A stretch of DNA of 64,000 bases from Sitta carolinensis (taxonomy: Eukaryota > Chordata > Aves > Passeriformes > Sittidae), in the NCBI GenBank assembly GCA_032173965.1, contig CM063290.1:10875501-10939500 (forward strand), read 5' to 3'. The notes under the pieces are model-generated. The model was not told the origin of the DNA. It made no database searches and was given only the letters and a program-made list of their open reading frames with translations. A program made the position numbers and the translations under genes. Shown here in pieces: positions 49,991 to 62,115 of this stretch (its first letter is position 1; every line of letters begins with the position of its first letter).

Positions 49991-50656
49991 TCCAGGAGCA
50001 GCGGGTTCCTGCATTCTTAGTAAAAGAGTAAAAAAACACCCAAGAAACCAGCAAGCGAGCAGAGCTGGGGGAGTTCAGCTGTAGCTGTGTTTGTGTCAGC
50101 TCATGGTGGGGTAACATTGGGGTGCTGCAGCCGCTGCAGAACGATCTGCTGGTTGGTAAAGCAGTCTCTCTAAGCCATTGCATTTTGAAAACAAATTCCA
50201 TCCCTATGCACCCCTCCAGGGTCAGACATTCACCCCATTTTACTGGGAAATATTTGGACTTTGCTGTTATTTGGTGTGAGGGCAGCGCGGAAGGGTGGGG
50301 ATGTACAAAGAGATGGTCAGCTGGCAAAAGGGAAATACTCATCAATACAGAACAATGTCTGCAGCTCGGTTCATTTCTCTGCCGAACTCCCTACAGCCTT
50401 CCGAGCACATCTTGTCCCAGCAGGATGCTGTTCCCGTTGAGATGGGAGCCCTACCCATGGGATCATTTCCCAGGATCAGCTGCTCCGAAGTGACCCCGAT
50501 GCCTGGGAAGGGGCTGCTCGGTCCAACTATCTGGGAGGCCAAACAAGGAAAGTCTTTCTTGGCAAGGGAGAAGGACCTGGGAGGCCCCCTCGGCTCAGGT
50601 GACCCACCCGACCCCCATCGCAAACAGCCATAAATCCTCCCACTTCCCCGCCGCAG

Positions 50657-50731
50657 CATTCTCGGGCACTCCCCCTCTCACTGGAGCTGGGCCTGGCTCT
50701 GCAAAGCATGTCAGCGCTGGCCAGCCTTGGA
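50657..50731 (+). other. Exon-like segment (weak)
   Basis: A pyrimidine-rich stretch ending CCGCCGCAG at 50656 resembles a splice acceptor, and TTGGAAG|GTAAAT at 50731/50732 resembles a donor, giving a 75-nt possible exon. No protein homology is visible. It could be an exon of an unannotated noncoding RNA, or chance. Confidence 0.12.
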
Positions 50732-51839
50732 AGGTAAATATGCAGCTGGCTGACTTACTACTTATCAGAGGGTTTTTCTGCCTGAGAACGGAGCTGACTT
50801 TAACCAGTGCATAGCTGAGCTGGGCACTAGCTGTCAGGTGGGCTTTGCCGGGCTCCCTGCAGGACCGGTTCTCCCAGATCCCTTTATCCAGCTTCACCAA
50901 AGGCTCAGCGTGGCCCCTGCCAGAGAGCCGGCTGTGTGAGGGTGGCACGGGGCACCCTCAGCCCCAGCCGAGGCTCACCCAGGCTCTGCACGTGCTGAAT
51001 TAGCGATGAGCAGTGCATTTCCAAGGGCACAGGAGGATAAGGATCAGGACTGGCACCGGTATCCCCCACAGACCGACTGCCTGCTCAGCAAGTCTTTAAA
51101 GAATGGTTAATTTGATAGAGATTAGCTGAATCTCCCTATCTACCCTCAGAGCCTCTCCCACCTCTGTTCATTTGCAACAGAAAGCTGGAAAACAATCTGC
51201 CTCATTGCCCTTCCTCCACTGGTTTTCTCCCAGCTCCAACCCATCACTCCGGCAAGGCTGCTCAGAGTCCCCACATTCCACTGTCACCTTCTCACCCTAC
51301 ACCTCCACCAGCCTCTCCTCCCCAGCCAAACCTCCACGCACTTCCCCCTCTCCAAACCAACCCTCCCTTGCAGGATCACCTCGCTCTACCCCCTCCCCAC
51401 CCCAACCTCTTTCTTGCTGGCTTTTCCTCCCTCCATATGAGCCTGCCAGGGAGGTTTGGGTATTGTTCCCCACGCGGGGGAAAGCCCTCTGGCAGGGCTG
51501 TTGCCTTGGCTCCCTGCCATGCAGCATCACGATTTTGGCTAGCCTGGGGCAGGGGGGAGCCCATGGGTGCCCCTGCCAAAGACCGGAAAGGTCCAGAAGC
51601 TTCCCGAGCACTCTGCCTACGATTTAACATAGTTCACAGGTGCTCCGTACCCTGGAAACCCGGTTTATATAAGTGATTGCTAATCGCCACCACGGGGCTT
51701 ACCCGTGGTAACGGCATATGAATCACGCCTGGTGCAGGTTTCAGCTCCTCCCCCGCCACACGGAGAAATGAAGTGCACAGCTGAGATCACGCAGATAAGG
51801 GTGACACAAACTTGTTCCTGTAGCCAAGTGCCCCCAGGG

Positions 51840-51980
51840 GCTCACCCGTGCGGGAGGCGGGGTGCGGGTTTGGGGGTGCTGCCCCGTCCCGGCAGTCGCG
51901 GCACAGGGGGACAGAGCACTGTCCCGGCAGAAGGGCCGCGACCCGCAGGGAGCCGGGCCGGGGCGTCGGGCAGGTGGGAT
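51840..51980. other. GC-rich pocket
   Basis: About 140 bp of CpG-containing GC-rich sequence with several GGGG and CCGG runs, without an identifiable gene. Confidence 0.35.
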
Positions 51981-52676
51981 GAATCACGCTTTCCTCCCAG
52001 TTTCTCCCCATCGATTACTGAAGGAGCCGAGATGGCTGCTACAGATACCGGGGGTGTGTCCTGTGCCCCTGTCCCTCGGCTGCACAGAGACCCAGGACCC
52101 AGGCCACTGAGGATTTGTAGCCCCTGACACAGAGACCCAGTATTTCTACGATGTTTTTAGGATGTCTCTGGTACTTTGGTTAGGTAACGTCACTGCGTGC
52201 TCAGCATAGTTTGCAATGCAAACACCTCAGAGGTACCACTTCCTCTGGAGCTGCTCAAGGGAGCCAGAACCTGCTAAAACTCACCAACACTTTTCTTTCC
52301 CCCAGGTCAAGTCCTTAAGGCTTGACTGCCTATGTCTTTCTGATTCCCACACGACTTTCTGAGATTCAACAATATTGTCCCTGGGAGTTTTAAACTCAAA
52401 TACATAGAAGAGTCACATGCAGTTAACCTAAATAACAAGCTTAGGATTTCCAAGAGACAGCCTTTCACCAGCCCAGCCCGGTTACCCAAGGTATGTGTGC
52501 ATCTGAGTGATCACACGGGGTAGCATCTGGATATTTGCCATCAGCACCAAACCCTTCTATTCAACCATTTTCTGGAGCTGCAATTGTTCATCATGGTCCT
52601 TTGTTTTAAATAGATGGGAAGAGTCCTTTCTTTCTCTCTTTCTCTGTTTCTCTCTCTTTCTTTCTCTCTATTTCAG

Positions 52677-52741
52677 GAATTCTCTAAGTAAATTCACAGC
52701 TGAACAGCGGTAATGGAAGCTGAGGGCTGCCTGCATTACAG
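52677..52741 (+). other. Exon-like segment with long pyrimidine tract
   Basis: A roughly 50-bp, almost pure C/T tract (about 52625-52673) ends in TTTCAG at 52676, an excellent acceptor sequence. At 52741/52742, TTACAG|GTACGG is a fair donor, giving a 65-nt exon. The segment contains stop codons, so it would be a noncoding exon. There is no known transcript to support it. Confidence 0.15.
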
Positions 52742-53082
52742 GTACGGTAATTCCAAACTGATCCTCCTTTGTGCTGATAACAGGGCTGGCTATTGTTTTC
52801 CTGAAGTCCACATGTCTGAAAACACCGCAGGCGTAGATAATTGCAGTGAGCATGTGCTTTTGAATCTGTTTCTAAAACATGCCTGGGATTTAAAAATCAT
52901 GACTCTGATTCTGCTTTTTTCAAACTCAAAAGCAAAAATTCCCTTGGCTTGAAATTAAGAAGGGTCTAGCTCTTAAATACAACTTACAAAGGGGAAAACG
53001 TGCCCCTCTTTTCTTTTTTCTTTTTTTTGTGATGAAAGAACAAAGCCTGAAATCTTCCAGCACTTCCCCAGCTTCTTTCTCG

Positions 53083-53093
53083 CCCCCCCCCCC
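53083..53093. repeat. C11 homopolymer
   Basis: Eleven consecutive C in intergenic DNA, a likely place for sequencing length error. Confidence 0.8.
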
Positions 53094-56000
53094 TTTAATT
53101 TTACTTCCATTTTTATGTGTAGAAAGTCAGATCTTATCTGAAGTGACAGGACAATTTGAAACTCTTGCGCTTTCATAATTTTCTCTGTTGATGATGCTCA
53201 TTAAGTTAAGCTTTGTCTTTGGATATAACTGGTTTCTTTCAGCTTCTGGTTGGGCACTTGGCTTCCAAGGGCCACCCTTTCATGATGTGCAACTGGACAA
53301 CTGAGACTGGAAACTTCATACAGCTAAAGAAAGAAAACGAGTTAGGGATAGCTGAATGAGCAGGATGTTCCCTCACGCTATTTTCTGGTGATAACCAAGG
53401 TACCTTTTGGCTTCTTTATTATCTAACAGGGCAGTACCGGTTTGGAGACCATTTACTTGGGCTCTGAACTTTCATTTTACTGTTGCTGGATATGAGCTAT
53501 TGCTCTGCAGTTCATCCATCATCAACACACCAGCAAAGCACATGACACACAATAGAAAACAAGGGGAAAATCCTGAATAAATTCTTCTTCAGTTAAATAT
53601 TTCTAGGATGTGACACAGGAAAGGAAAAAAGAAAATTCGACCTATGTACCTGTGTGCCTCTTCCCTATCTCCTCTTATACCCCAAAAATTTTGGCCTGGC
53701 CAAGGTACAAGGTGCTCAGAGTTACACCACTGTGGGGCTGGCTCAGCCAGGACTGATGTGAAGTTGTAAACAAGTTGTTACTCAGGCCTAGTTCCCCCTG
53801 GTGTAGCAGGGCTGTACAGCTGATGTTTGTGTCGTGGGTCCTTCGGCTCCTCCTAGTGTCCCAGCTCAGAGGGATTATAATTACATCTCACCTTACCGAT
53901 CTTTAGGGTTTGCCTGAATTGCTTCCACAGACCTGCTCGACTTGTTTGGCTGCTGCTTATTATTCAGCACAAGCCCCCACCCACTGCCCTTTCATGTACA
54001 TTCATGTTTGTGTCTAAAAGCCACAGAGGGACATTTTTTGAGGGGGAAGGTGATGAGTGTTCGCTGCTGCCTGGACCCCCGACTCCCCAGAGTTCTGGGG
54101 CCACTCGTGGAGCAGGGGTGGGTCCTTGCATGTCTCAGTGCACAGAGCAAGGACAAAACAGCGGCTGGTTTGGTGAGAGTGAGTCACTCCATTTCAAAAT
54201 ACAGAAAATTTAATGAGACGCTTCCTGAAACCTGAGTTTTGCTCCCACAAGGCATGGGAGAAAAAGCAAACCAGGATACAGCAAGAAGCTAAGGTGAGGG
54301 TGTAGACAGAGTCTCAATTAGGGACAGAGTGGGTCCCTTCCTGCTCCCCACTTACAACTTCAGAGTGGGTGCCACATAAGCAGATGCAGGCAGTGCTGAT
54401 GGTAACAGCCTCTCCAGGTGGAACTTTGCTCTCTCCAATGATTCCAGCTCCCAACTTCACACTTCACACTGGCCCTTTGAGCAACATGGCTGGACACTAC
54501 CAGTGCGAATCCCTCACTGAACACAGGGCTGCTTTTCCATTCTAGGCTTGATCCTACCTGTTGCAATTATGTGTAGAGGAACCTGATAAGAGTTAAGCAT
54601 GACACAGGAGATTTCAGACTGCTCTGATTCTGTGTGAAGAAATGTCTGCTCAGCTCCATAAGCAGCAACAAAATGGAGGGGGTTCTTGCAGCAGGCATCT
54701 CACTGACTTTGCATTTTGATGTTGCCCTTTAGACAATGACCTCAGCCTATGGCCACAGTTAAGCTTGCCCTCAAATCCATTAATCCTAGAGTGACTCTTG
54801 ATCAAGTGGCTGATTCACCTGATTCTAAAGTCACACCATGATTTAGAAACTTCTCCTCAGTGAGGTCGATTGGGAGAGCTGGGTTGAGTCAGCCACCAAG
54901 ACTGCTGATCCATGGGTCTCAGCTGGTGGGGATGGGGTGGCTTCTAGCCTGTGGCTCCTCATTTAAGAGGGTCCTTGTACCCATCAGGATCCCAAGCTTT
55001 CACCAAGCTGTGCCAAGGTGCCCAAGAGCTGAGTTCCTTGAATGGGGCAGCTCAGGCTGGAGGGCTGGTGTGCATTTCTCCATCCTCTGCCCTAGACATG
55101 ATCAAAGCCAAAAACAGGGCCACCTTGAACAAAGGCAGCCTGTGCTGGTACTGACTTGTGGGATATCCATGTGAAAGAGGAAAGATTTAATACATGTTCC
55201 TGCTCTGGTCAGCTTGGAGGCTGCAAATGTCCTCCCATGGCAGTGCCCTAACCTTGAGCTGGTGGCTTCTCTGGATGGCTTCCTGCCTTCCACTCCAGCT
55301 GAGGTGTGCCTGGGTGTGAAAACACTCACTGGAGACTCAGGACAAGTCTCACATGCTCCTGGTGAGTCAACCAACATTCTGGACATCTGAGTGAGTCAGT
55401 ATCTGTCCCCAAAGGCTGGGCTCCAGCAGGTGCCATCCCTCCGTTCCTGCTCCTCATGCACTGCTGTTGGGCCAACAATCTTGCAGGAAATGGCTCCTGG
55501 CTTCTATTTCGGTGCCTGGACACAGGCATAGAGGGGGAGAAGGGAGCATTCAGGTTTCACCAGACTTCCGAGACACTGCTGGCATTGGAGCAAGCCTGAG
55601 CATGACTGAGGCAGTTGGGACAGCAAATTCCAGGGGAGGAGAAACTGCACCAGAACAAAAGAATTTTGTTTAGGGGCAGAAACACAAAGAAAAGTCCTCA
55701 TTGTTGCAGCTCTAAGAGAGAGATTAAACTGTTTCTAAAGTTAGGTGACTGCTCCCTGCCCCTAAGCCATTCCTCATTTGTCACCCAAATTATGTTTAGA
55801 CCTGGGGCAGCACCTACCTGTATTAAACTGAATTATTTGCATCCAAAAAGAGTTGTTAAAAAAGAAGGCTCAAGCAATGCAACTTATCTTGCTTATCTGA
55901 CCTCCTGTGACATTACGGTCCAAGGTGCTGTATCTCTGGCAGAGGCAGATGCAGAAAATCTTCCTCCACCTGGGCACTGCTGCTGGTGCTGCCAGCTCAG

Positions 56001-56286
56001 CCTGGAGCTATGACCAGGCACCTGCTCCCTGCTAAAGCTGCTGCTGACCTTCATGGAAAAAGGGAGAGCCTTTTTTGGTGACTCACAGCATTGAATATCA
56101 TGTTGGGAAAAGAGCAGTTGAGATGAGTAAATTAGCTTGCTTTCATTTACAAGAGTGAGTGTTCTGTTGGATGGAGAACAGGGAGGCAAAGGGTGGTTTG
56201 TTTATCCAAAATGAGAAAGGATTTAGTTTGAGTTTCGGCGGCTGCTGGAAGTCCAGAGTCAATAGCCGAGGATTGCCCCAGGGCAC

Positions 56287-56299
56287 TTCCGGGCCGGAA
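56287..56299. promoter_or_regulatory. Inverted pair of ETS-type motifs
   Basis: TTCCGG and CCGGAA flank a single G in CACTTCCGGGCCGGAAAAT, so two ETS-family cores (GGAA) face each other on opposite strands. This is a motif match only, with no promoter context seen. Confidence 0.3.
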
Positions 56300-59200
56300 A
56301 ATCTGATGGCATTTTCAAATAGTACCAGTCTGCAGAGATTGTGATCATTTCTGGATTAGAACTGATGTGAGCACCCAATTGAAGCAGGGGCTCACCACTG
56401 GTTTTGTCAGAAGCTTGTCAACCACATTTAGGACACTTTATTGTAACTCAAGGGCTTCCTGTTCGAGCAGCTGCAGTCCCAAGCTTCTGTGATCAGAACT
56501 GAGGGAAGCCCTTTCCTAGTGGGGTCCAATCCATCCCTTCCTGCTCTAGGGAAGTGAATATATTACATCTTAAGCTGCCTGCTTAATTCAATCTAGATAA
56601 AAGCTAGCTGTAGATCGTTACTGTTTACAGAATGGTAGCTATGGACAAGTTCTGTTGGTTTGAATATGGATCACAACCAGATGAGAACAGGGATATGATG
56701 CCAATGGTAGCTGTCCTAGCAGGATAAAAGGAAAACCTCTTCCCTTCCTGTGTTGTTACAACAAACAAATTTCCCAGTGGGATCCCCACACAAAATAACA
56801 GAAATTGCCTCACAAATGGCAGCAGTTCCAAGCTTTCATTTCTCTTATGACATGGCTAGAAGTCTTTTTCAAGCAGATGTTAGAATCACCTCTAATGTTC
56901 TGGCATTGGCCTTTGCAAACAGTCCAGTGTGTGTGTGTGCCACCTACAGATGTGCATGCTTGCACTTACACACTTCTTGTCCTCTTGGTCCTAGTCTGAA
57001 CAGGTCCCCATTCTCCACTCTACTGAGCAGTTAAACTTTGCCCTGCTGGAAGGCTCCCTGTGCTGGGCTGGGTTATGTTACACTGACACACACGCACATG
57101 CACACAGCATTTCCAAAAGACAGAATTACCCTGAGAACCTAACTTCACCAGTCAGCTTAAAATTTGACTGCTCATCTGTAACAGAATCTCACTAGCTGAT
57201 TTTCACAAATGAGCAAGAACAGCTACTGCTGCTTTTTTTAATTGCTTCCATCAAGCTTAATGGGATGTTGGAGCTGAATGAGTGTAAATACAAGAGGCGG
57301 GTGTGGGAATGTGTCCCAGGTTGCACCCACCACATTCTTCTGGTCTTCTCTGCAAGAAGATATCATCACTACAGTAACAATCCTGAGCCATCCCACAGGT
57401 TTTGGGACGGATGGAGCCCACATCCTCCCTTCCCCACCTGCCCTAGTCAACCAGAGATAAGTTGTGGAAAGCTGACTCTGAGCCCAGCCCGTTCCTCTGA
57501 TCTGTGCATGCAGCTGCCTCCACAAACAGAATTAAAGCCGCATGAGAAACATCAGCAGGGAAAAATAAATCTCTGACATGGAAGAGATTTCACTGCCAAC
57601 AGGAGCCCCAAGGATCATGGGGATGAGAGTTACTGGTGTTAGGAGCAGACCCATGCTTGTGGGGAGGGACACCTTCTCCCATCCCAGGCTGGATGTTATG
57701 GCACATCCAGCAGTAAGTACACTGGTGGCCTCCACAAATATGTGCAGCCATATATCCTGAGAAGAAAAACACTGCTACTGGCACTGGGCAGACACAGGAT
57801 TTCATAGGAAATTGCCTCAATTGCCCTTGAGAGGAGAAGCTATGACTCTGAAAGGAAACTTTCCATTTTTTATTAGCTACATTGTAAGTTGTTTTGCAGT
57901 TGAATTCCATGGAAAGAAGGAAGAGTGTGTGTTTAGGTTTTATCAGCATTTTTTTCTGAACTTCTTTTAGTTCTGCAAAAAGGTAAAAACTCAAATGTCC
58001 TGAAAGAATCTCCTGTGGGAAATCATGGATGTTGTAATCACTGCTTTTAGCTCCCATTTGTCCAAGAGATGTGAATCAAAATTACCCATGTCACAGGGAA
58101 GTCCCAAACAAGCCATTATCTAAATCTCATCATGGAAGAGATTAGCAGATCCACTACTTTACTTGAACATCTCTGCTTTAGCGACAAGAGAGCAGAGTTC
58201 GCCCTGCACTTAATGTCCCATCTGCAGCTCTTCTGTAAGAAATGCTTAAATGAACTAAACAGGGACAAGACTATGGTCAGTACAGGAACCTTCTGTGCTG
58301 TATTTGTCCTATAATTTCCATAGGTATGCCGTCTTTAAAATTAGGAGGAACAGCCAAGTTATGCCCCAAAAGGGAGTCCAGGAGCTGCCAGCTCAGGGAC
58401 ACTGAGCTCAACACTGGCTGCTTTGCTGGAGCTGTTACTGCGCTCCAGTCATGCATGGACAAGTTGATTTGAGTGTATATATTTGGTTCTGTCCCACCCT
58501 TAATATATTATGTATTTTTCCAAGCTCTGAGCTGTTTGTACAGCACCTGGCACAGCTTAGCTGAAGCCACTGCTCAGAGGGGCTGAGGGCTGACACCATT
58601 TATATAACACTGGAATAATTTGGGTAGAAGTGCACCAAAGGAAACCTCTACAAGTTCATGTGCACTCTGTGTCACTGCCCCTTTCACACAGCACAGATTT
58701 CATTATCCAGGTGAATAATAGGAGGAAAGGGAGGGCTAAATTCTGAACACCAGGACACAGATAAGCAAGTTTGCCCGTATTAGATGGGGGTAAGCTGGCT
58801 TAGAGTAGATACTTTACAAAACAGTTTGAATCCCTCCAAAGCCCTTGTACTTTTGGGTCCAAGCAGACAAAGCAATGCAATCCTTCAAGTGTTCTTGGTG
58901 TTGACACACACTGCTGAGCTCTGTGTATGCCAAGATAAAGAGGCAGCCTCCAGTAGTCCATTATTCAGTGCTAGACAACTTGATTATGATGGAAACAATC
59001 TACTCTTTTGCAATATTGACATTGCGATCTATGGCAACAATTTCTAAAAGGCCTGTCACATTATGAACTACTGCTTCGGCTGTAATTAATGTTTTCAACT
59101 TATTTCAAAACACCTGATATGTCTTCTTTGGAAAAAGGTTCATCCCAAGTGCAATTCTGTAACAGCAGTTTTCATCTGGTCCTAACTTTGATGTCATCTT

Positions 59201-60243
59201 TCAAAGCTGGCCTGAGCCTGGCTCTGGGAACAAATTGTAAGGAAATTCCTATTAAAATATTATCTTGCAGTGATAAGAGCTGCTCTGCATCAGGACTAAC
59301 TCTTGCCTTCAGTAGAATTAGGTGTGTGCAAGGAAAATTTTGTCATTTCTCCGAAACACAGAACTCCAGGCAAACTCTTACTTATTACAGTTTCTGAGGA
59401 ATTCTGTGGAAAGCCTGTGAGCTTTGCTGACCTACCTTGCCCAGGGAGTCATTGGGTCCTACCCTACCACTCTGCTTTTCTCTCTTGCTTCTGAGCTGCA
59501 GGGTCTCAGCCCAGCTCCCTGCCTTCTGCTGGCCTGACCACCCACTGGCAAACCCAGCAGAAAACTCTTCACTCAGATAGTGTGCTCCAGAGATGGCTAA
59601 AAGGACTCAAGCACATATGGCTGGCAAGGATGGAGCAAGGGAGACTTCTCCCTTTTCCCAGGCAGCTTGAGGACTGAGTGCTCCATCTGTATCCAGTGAC
59701 TGCAGACAGAGTTAATAGCTCCTCATGTCTGGGTAGTCCCACACCAACACACAGAACTCCCTGAGCGTCTGGTGCATTTGCGGAGGAGGAGAAGCACCAG
59801 CACAGATGACATAAGACCAAAATCCAAAGCCTCCAGGATCTGCAGACACTTCACTTGGTTTCAGGCATTTAAGGTTCAGGGCTATAGTTTGCCTGCTGCC
59901 CATCTGTAAGCAGAGTGAACACACTGTCCTAACTCACTTGGCTGCTCTGAGGACGATGAAGAATTTAGGTGTAAAGAGCCATGTAAGTCTTGTGGAGAGA
60001 AATACTTACTCTGGAGTTAGCTTGAATTTCAAAATACTTTTTTTTTGTATCTGCAGGGCTTAATCCTGCAGTTTTACCCTGAAAAAAGCAGCAGACAGCC
60101 TGGAGCAGTGCCCTGAGCTCAAGTGCTGCACAGGTGTAAGCAATTACTACTAACAAATTTACCAGGCAAACAGAGAGGCATATTTGAGCCAGGACAATGT
60201 TGTATCCCAAAGCAGGACTTGACCACAGAGCACTAATTATTTG

Positions 60244-60265
60244 CTGTCTGTCTGTCTGTCTGTCT
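60244..60265. repeat. (CTGT)n microsatellite
   Basis: About five CTGT units that also form the pyrimidine tract of the candidate splice acceptor at 60270-60271. Confidence 0.85.
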
Positions 60266-60271
60266 CCCCAG

Positions 60272-60453
60272 TGTGTGCCTTGATATCATTTGTGGTATTT
60301 CTGCTATCACTGTTGGTACTGACAACAACATTCTCACCTTCACTGCCTGGACTCAAAAAAGCACCATCTAGAGAAAAAGTCATAGATGGGGGAAATGGAG
60401 CAATGTTTTCTGACACTGCAATTAGTGATTTGGGGCCAGTTCAAAAGCATTAG
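60272..60453 (+). CDS. Candidate terminal exon: one-TM protein tail (unproven)
   Basis: A textbook-looking acceptor (CTGT-rich pyrimidine tract, TCTCCCCAG at 60271) is followed by an open frame to TAG at 60451-60453. The encoded segment has about 20 hydrophobic residues (CALISFVVFLLSLLVL...), then a polar tail of about 37 residues ending SDLGPVQKH. That layout fits the last exon of a small single-pass membrane protein. I do not recognise a family, and I found no partner exon upstream. The hydrophobic stretch may simply reflect T-rich DNA, and the acceptor may be an accident of the microsatellite. Confidence 0.15.
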
Positions 60454-61384
60454 GTTTCCTGCTTGGTCCTGTACTGACACTTGAAGTCTAATTACCTTCA
60501 GCACTAGTTCTTAATGAAGAGTGAGTATCACTATGGCAGGTGCTGGGCTGTCACATCCTACTTGGGTCTGGAGGGTTCAGGGGAATGCTCCCACCCATGA
60601 AAACCCAACAGCTCAGCCTCAGCTGGGCTACTGCCCGTTATTTTCACGAGGGTGGCCCAGCCCCAGCCCTGTGTGGCATTGTTTTCCATGTGGATGGGAC
60701 ACACCACAGCTCCAATGTGAGTGAACACATTAATATCAACACAGCCTTCTCCCCAAGCTAAACATATTACAGCATCAGCAAATTACAGGGCATTGTAAAT
60801 TAGACTCCCTCTTGTGCAGACTCTGCCTGCTGTGCCAAGGCCACATCCCCCCTGAAGGATGGCCAAGGGTTTCATTACTCCTCATCTCTCCTGCTCTGTG
60901 CACAGGGCTGCCTGGCCATGGTCACATTTCTGCTCATGCTCCCACAGCATCCATCCCACGAACACTTCCCAAAGGATGCCTTTGTCATGTTACAGTGTGA
61001 CAGTGACCAGTAAATCCCAGTAAAAGTGACTACTCATAGGTCTGAGTCAGTTCTGAGGCATTTTTACTCATTGGGAAAAAAAAAAAAAAAAAAAAAAGCA
61101 CATAGAAAGGGACTGGATTCCCTTTTCTGTCCCCAGTTTCTGAGGACTTGAAGTCAGGAAAGGTTCAGAGAAGACCTCAGAGCACCTGTGTTGAAATCCT
61201 GGAGTCAGGTAAACAAGTAGACCTGGCTCTCTGGCAGGTGTATTTTGGTCAATGTGTTTTTACCAGACCTTTTCTAGAGAATACAGTGTGGAGAAATGTT
61301 ATTGTGGGTCTGGGAAAACAATAATTAAAAGGAACCGTTGAGCTCTTTTCCCTGGAAAAACAACAAATGCAGCCCACACTCTCC
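60454..61384. other. Intergenic, no gene recognised
   Basis: Only short frames without family features are present. A poly-A tract of 22 A lies at 61076-61097. No tRNA, CpG island or transposon is recognisable. Confidence 0.5.
61076..61097. repeat. Poly-A tract (22 A)
   Basis: Twenty-two consecutive A, without a recognisable retroposon body upstream. Confidence 0.8.
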
Positions 61385-61562
61385 CATCCCCCTAGCGCAG
61401 CTGGCAGCCGCGCTCGCAGGAGTAACCCGGGCTCCCAGCTCGGGCTGCGAGGGACAGAGCCCTGCCAGCCCCGGGCTGAGGCTCCGCCACGCACACCTCA
61501 GGGCAGCCACCCTCCGGGGGCTGCAGTGCACCACAAAAGCAGCGAAAGAGGAGCAGACACAG
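61385..61562 (+). promoter_or_regulatory. GC-rich pocket ending in a strong donor-like site
   Basis: A CpG-containing GC-rich segment of about 150 bp is followed by GACACAG|GTAAATG at 61562/61563, a good donor sequence on the plus strand. A CpG-rich start plus a donor is what a first exon of an unannotated transcript would look like. No coding product is recognised. Confidence 0.15.
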
Positions 61563-62002
61563 GTAAATGATTATTTACAGCTGCTGCGGGAGCGTTACAC
61601 AAGGGGGAGGGTGGAGCGCGTTCCACCGCCCTTCCACAGCTTGTGGGCAGAAAAGCCGATCACCGCCGTGATGTTTCTACTCCCCCGAGACGGAGTTAAT
61701 GCTGTTTACCTTGTAATAAGAATGCTATTTCTTGCTTTTTTTTCCTTGACTGAGCTTGTTTTCAGTCTCCCTGGCTGCTGTCGTGCTGGGGCAGCTGGCT
61801 CCGAGGGCAGCCAGGAGTGCCGGGCTGGGAACAGCAGCATCCCATGCCTCCCACCTGCTGAACCTTGCTGTGTGGTTCCCAAAATAAAAGCCAAAGCCCT
61901 TGGCTGCCGTGGGAGGTGAATCCGTGGCAGGGGAGAACACTGGTACTAGCACTGAAGCAGCTTTCACATAGCTGGGACTTTCTAGTAGCTTGGGAAGTAA
62001 GA
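61563..62002. other. Intergenic, no gene recognised
   Basis: Mixed-composition DNA with short open frames on both strands (for example 61338-61919 plus, 193 codons) that show no recognisable domain. I see no other structure. Confidence 0.45.
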
Positions 62003-62038
62003 AAGCTTGGCACTAGCTAGAAGCTTGGCACTAGCTAG
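62003..62038. repeat. 18-bp tandem duplication
   Basis: Two perfect head-to-tail copies of AAGCTTGGCACTAGCTAG occupy 62003-62020 and 62021-62038, about 30 bp before the 47-bp poly-T. Perfect identity suggests a recent duplication. Confidence 0.9.
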
Positions 62039-62066
62039 TTCACGTTGTTCTTCCCTCGCTTTCTTT

Positions 62067-62068
<2 letters not shown>

Positions 62069-62115
<47 letters not shown>
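62069..62115. repeat. Poly-T tract (47 T)
   Basis: Forty-seven consecutive T, the longest homopolymer in the window. Its true length is uncertain because such runs are hard to sequence. It could be the tail of a minus-strand retroposon, but the sequence to its right has no recognisable body. Confidence 0.85.

Larger units (their letters stand above)
46981..60243. other. Intergenic region, no gene recognised
   Basis: About 13 kb with no recognisable protein-coding gene. It contains GC-rich pockets (49740-49990, 51840-51980), two exon-like segments (50657-50731, 52677-52741), a C11 run (53083-53093) and an inverted ETS-type motif (56287-56299). Open frames here are short and lack family features. 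It lies on the side where human has CLDN1, but no claudin signature (the W-GLW-C-C first extracellular loop) was seen. Confidence 0.55.
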
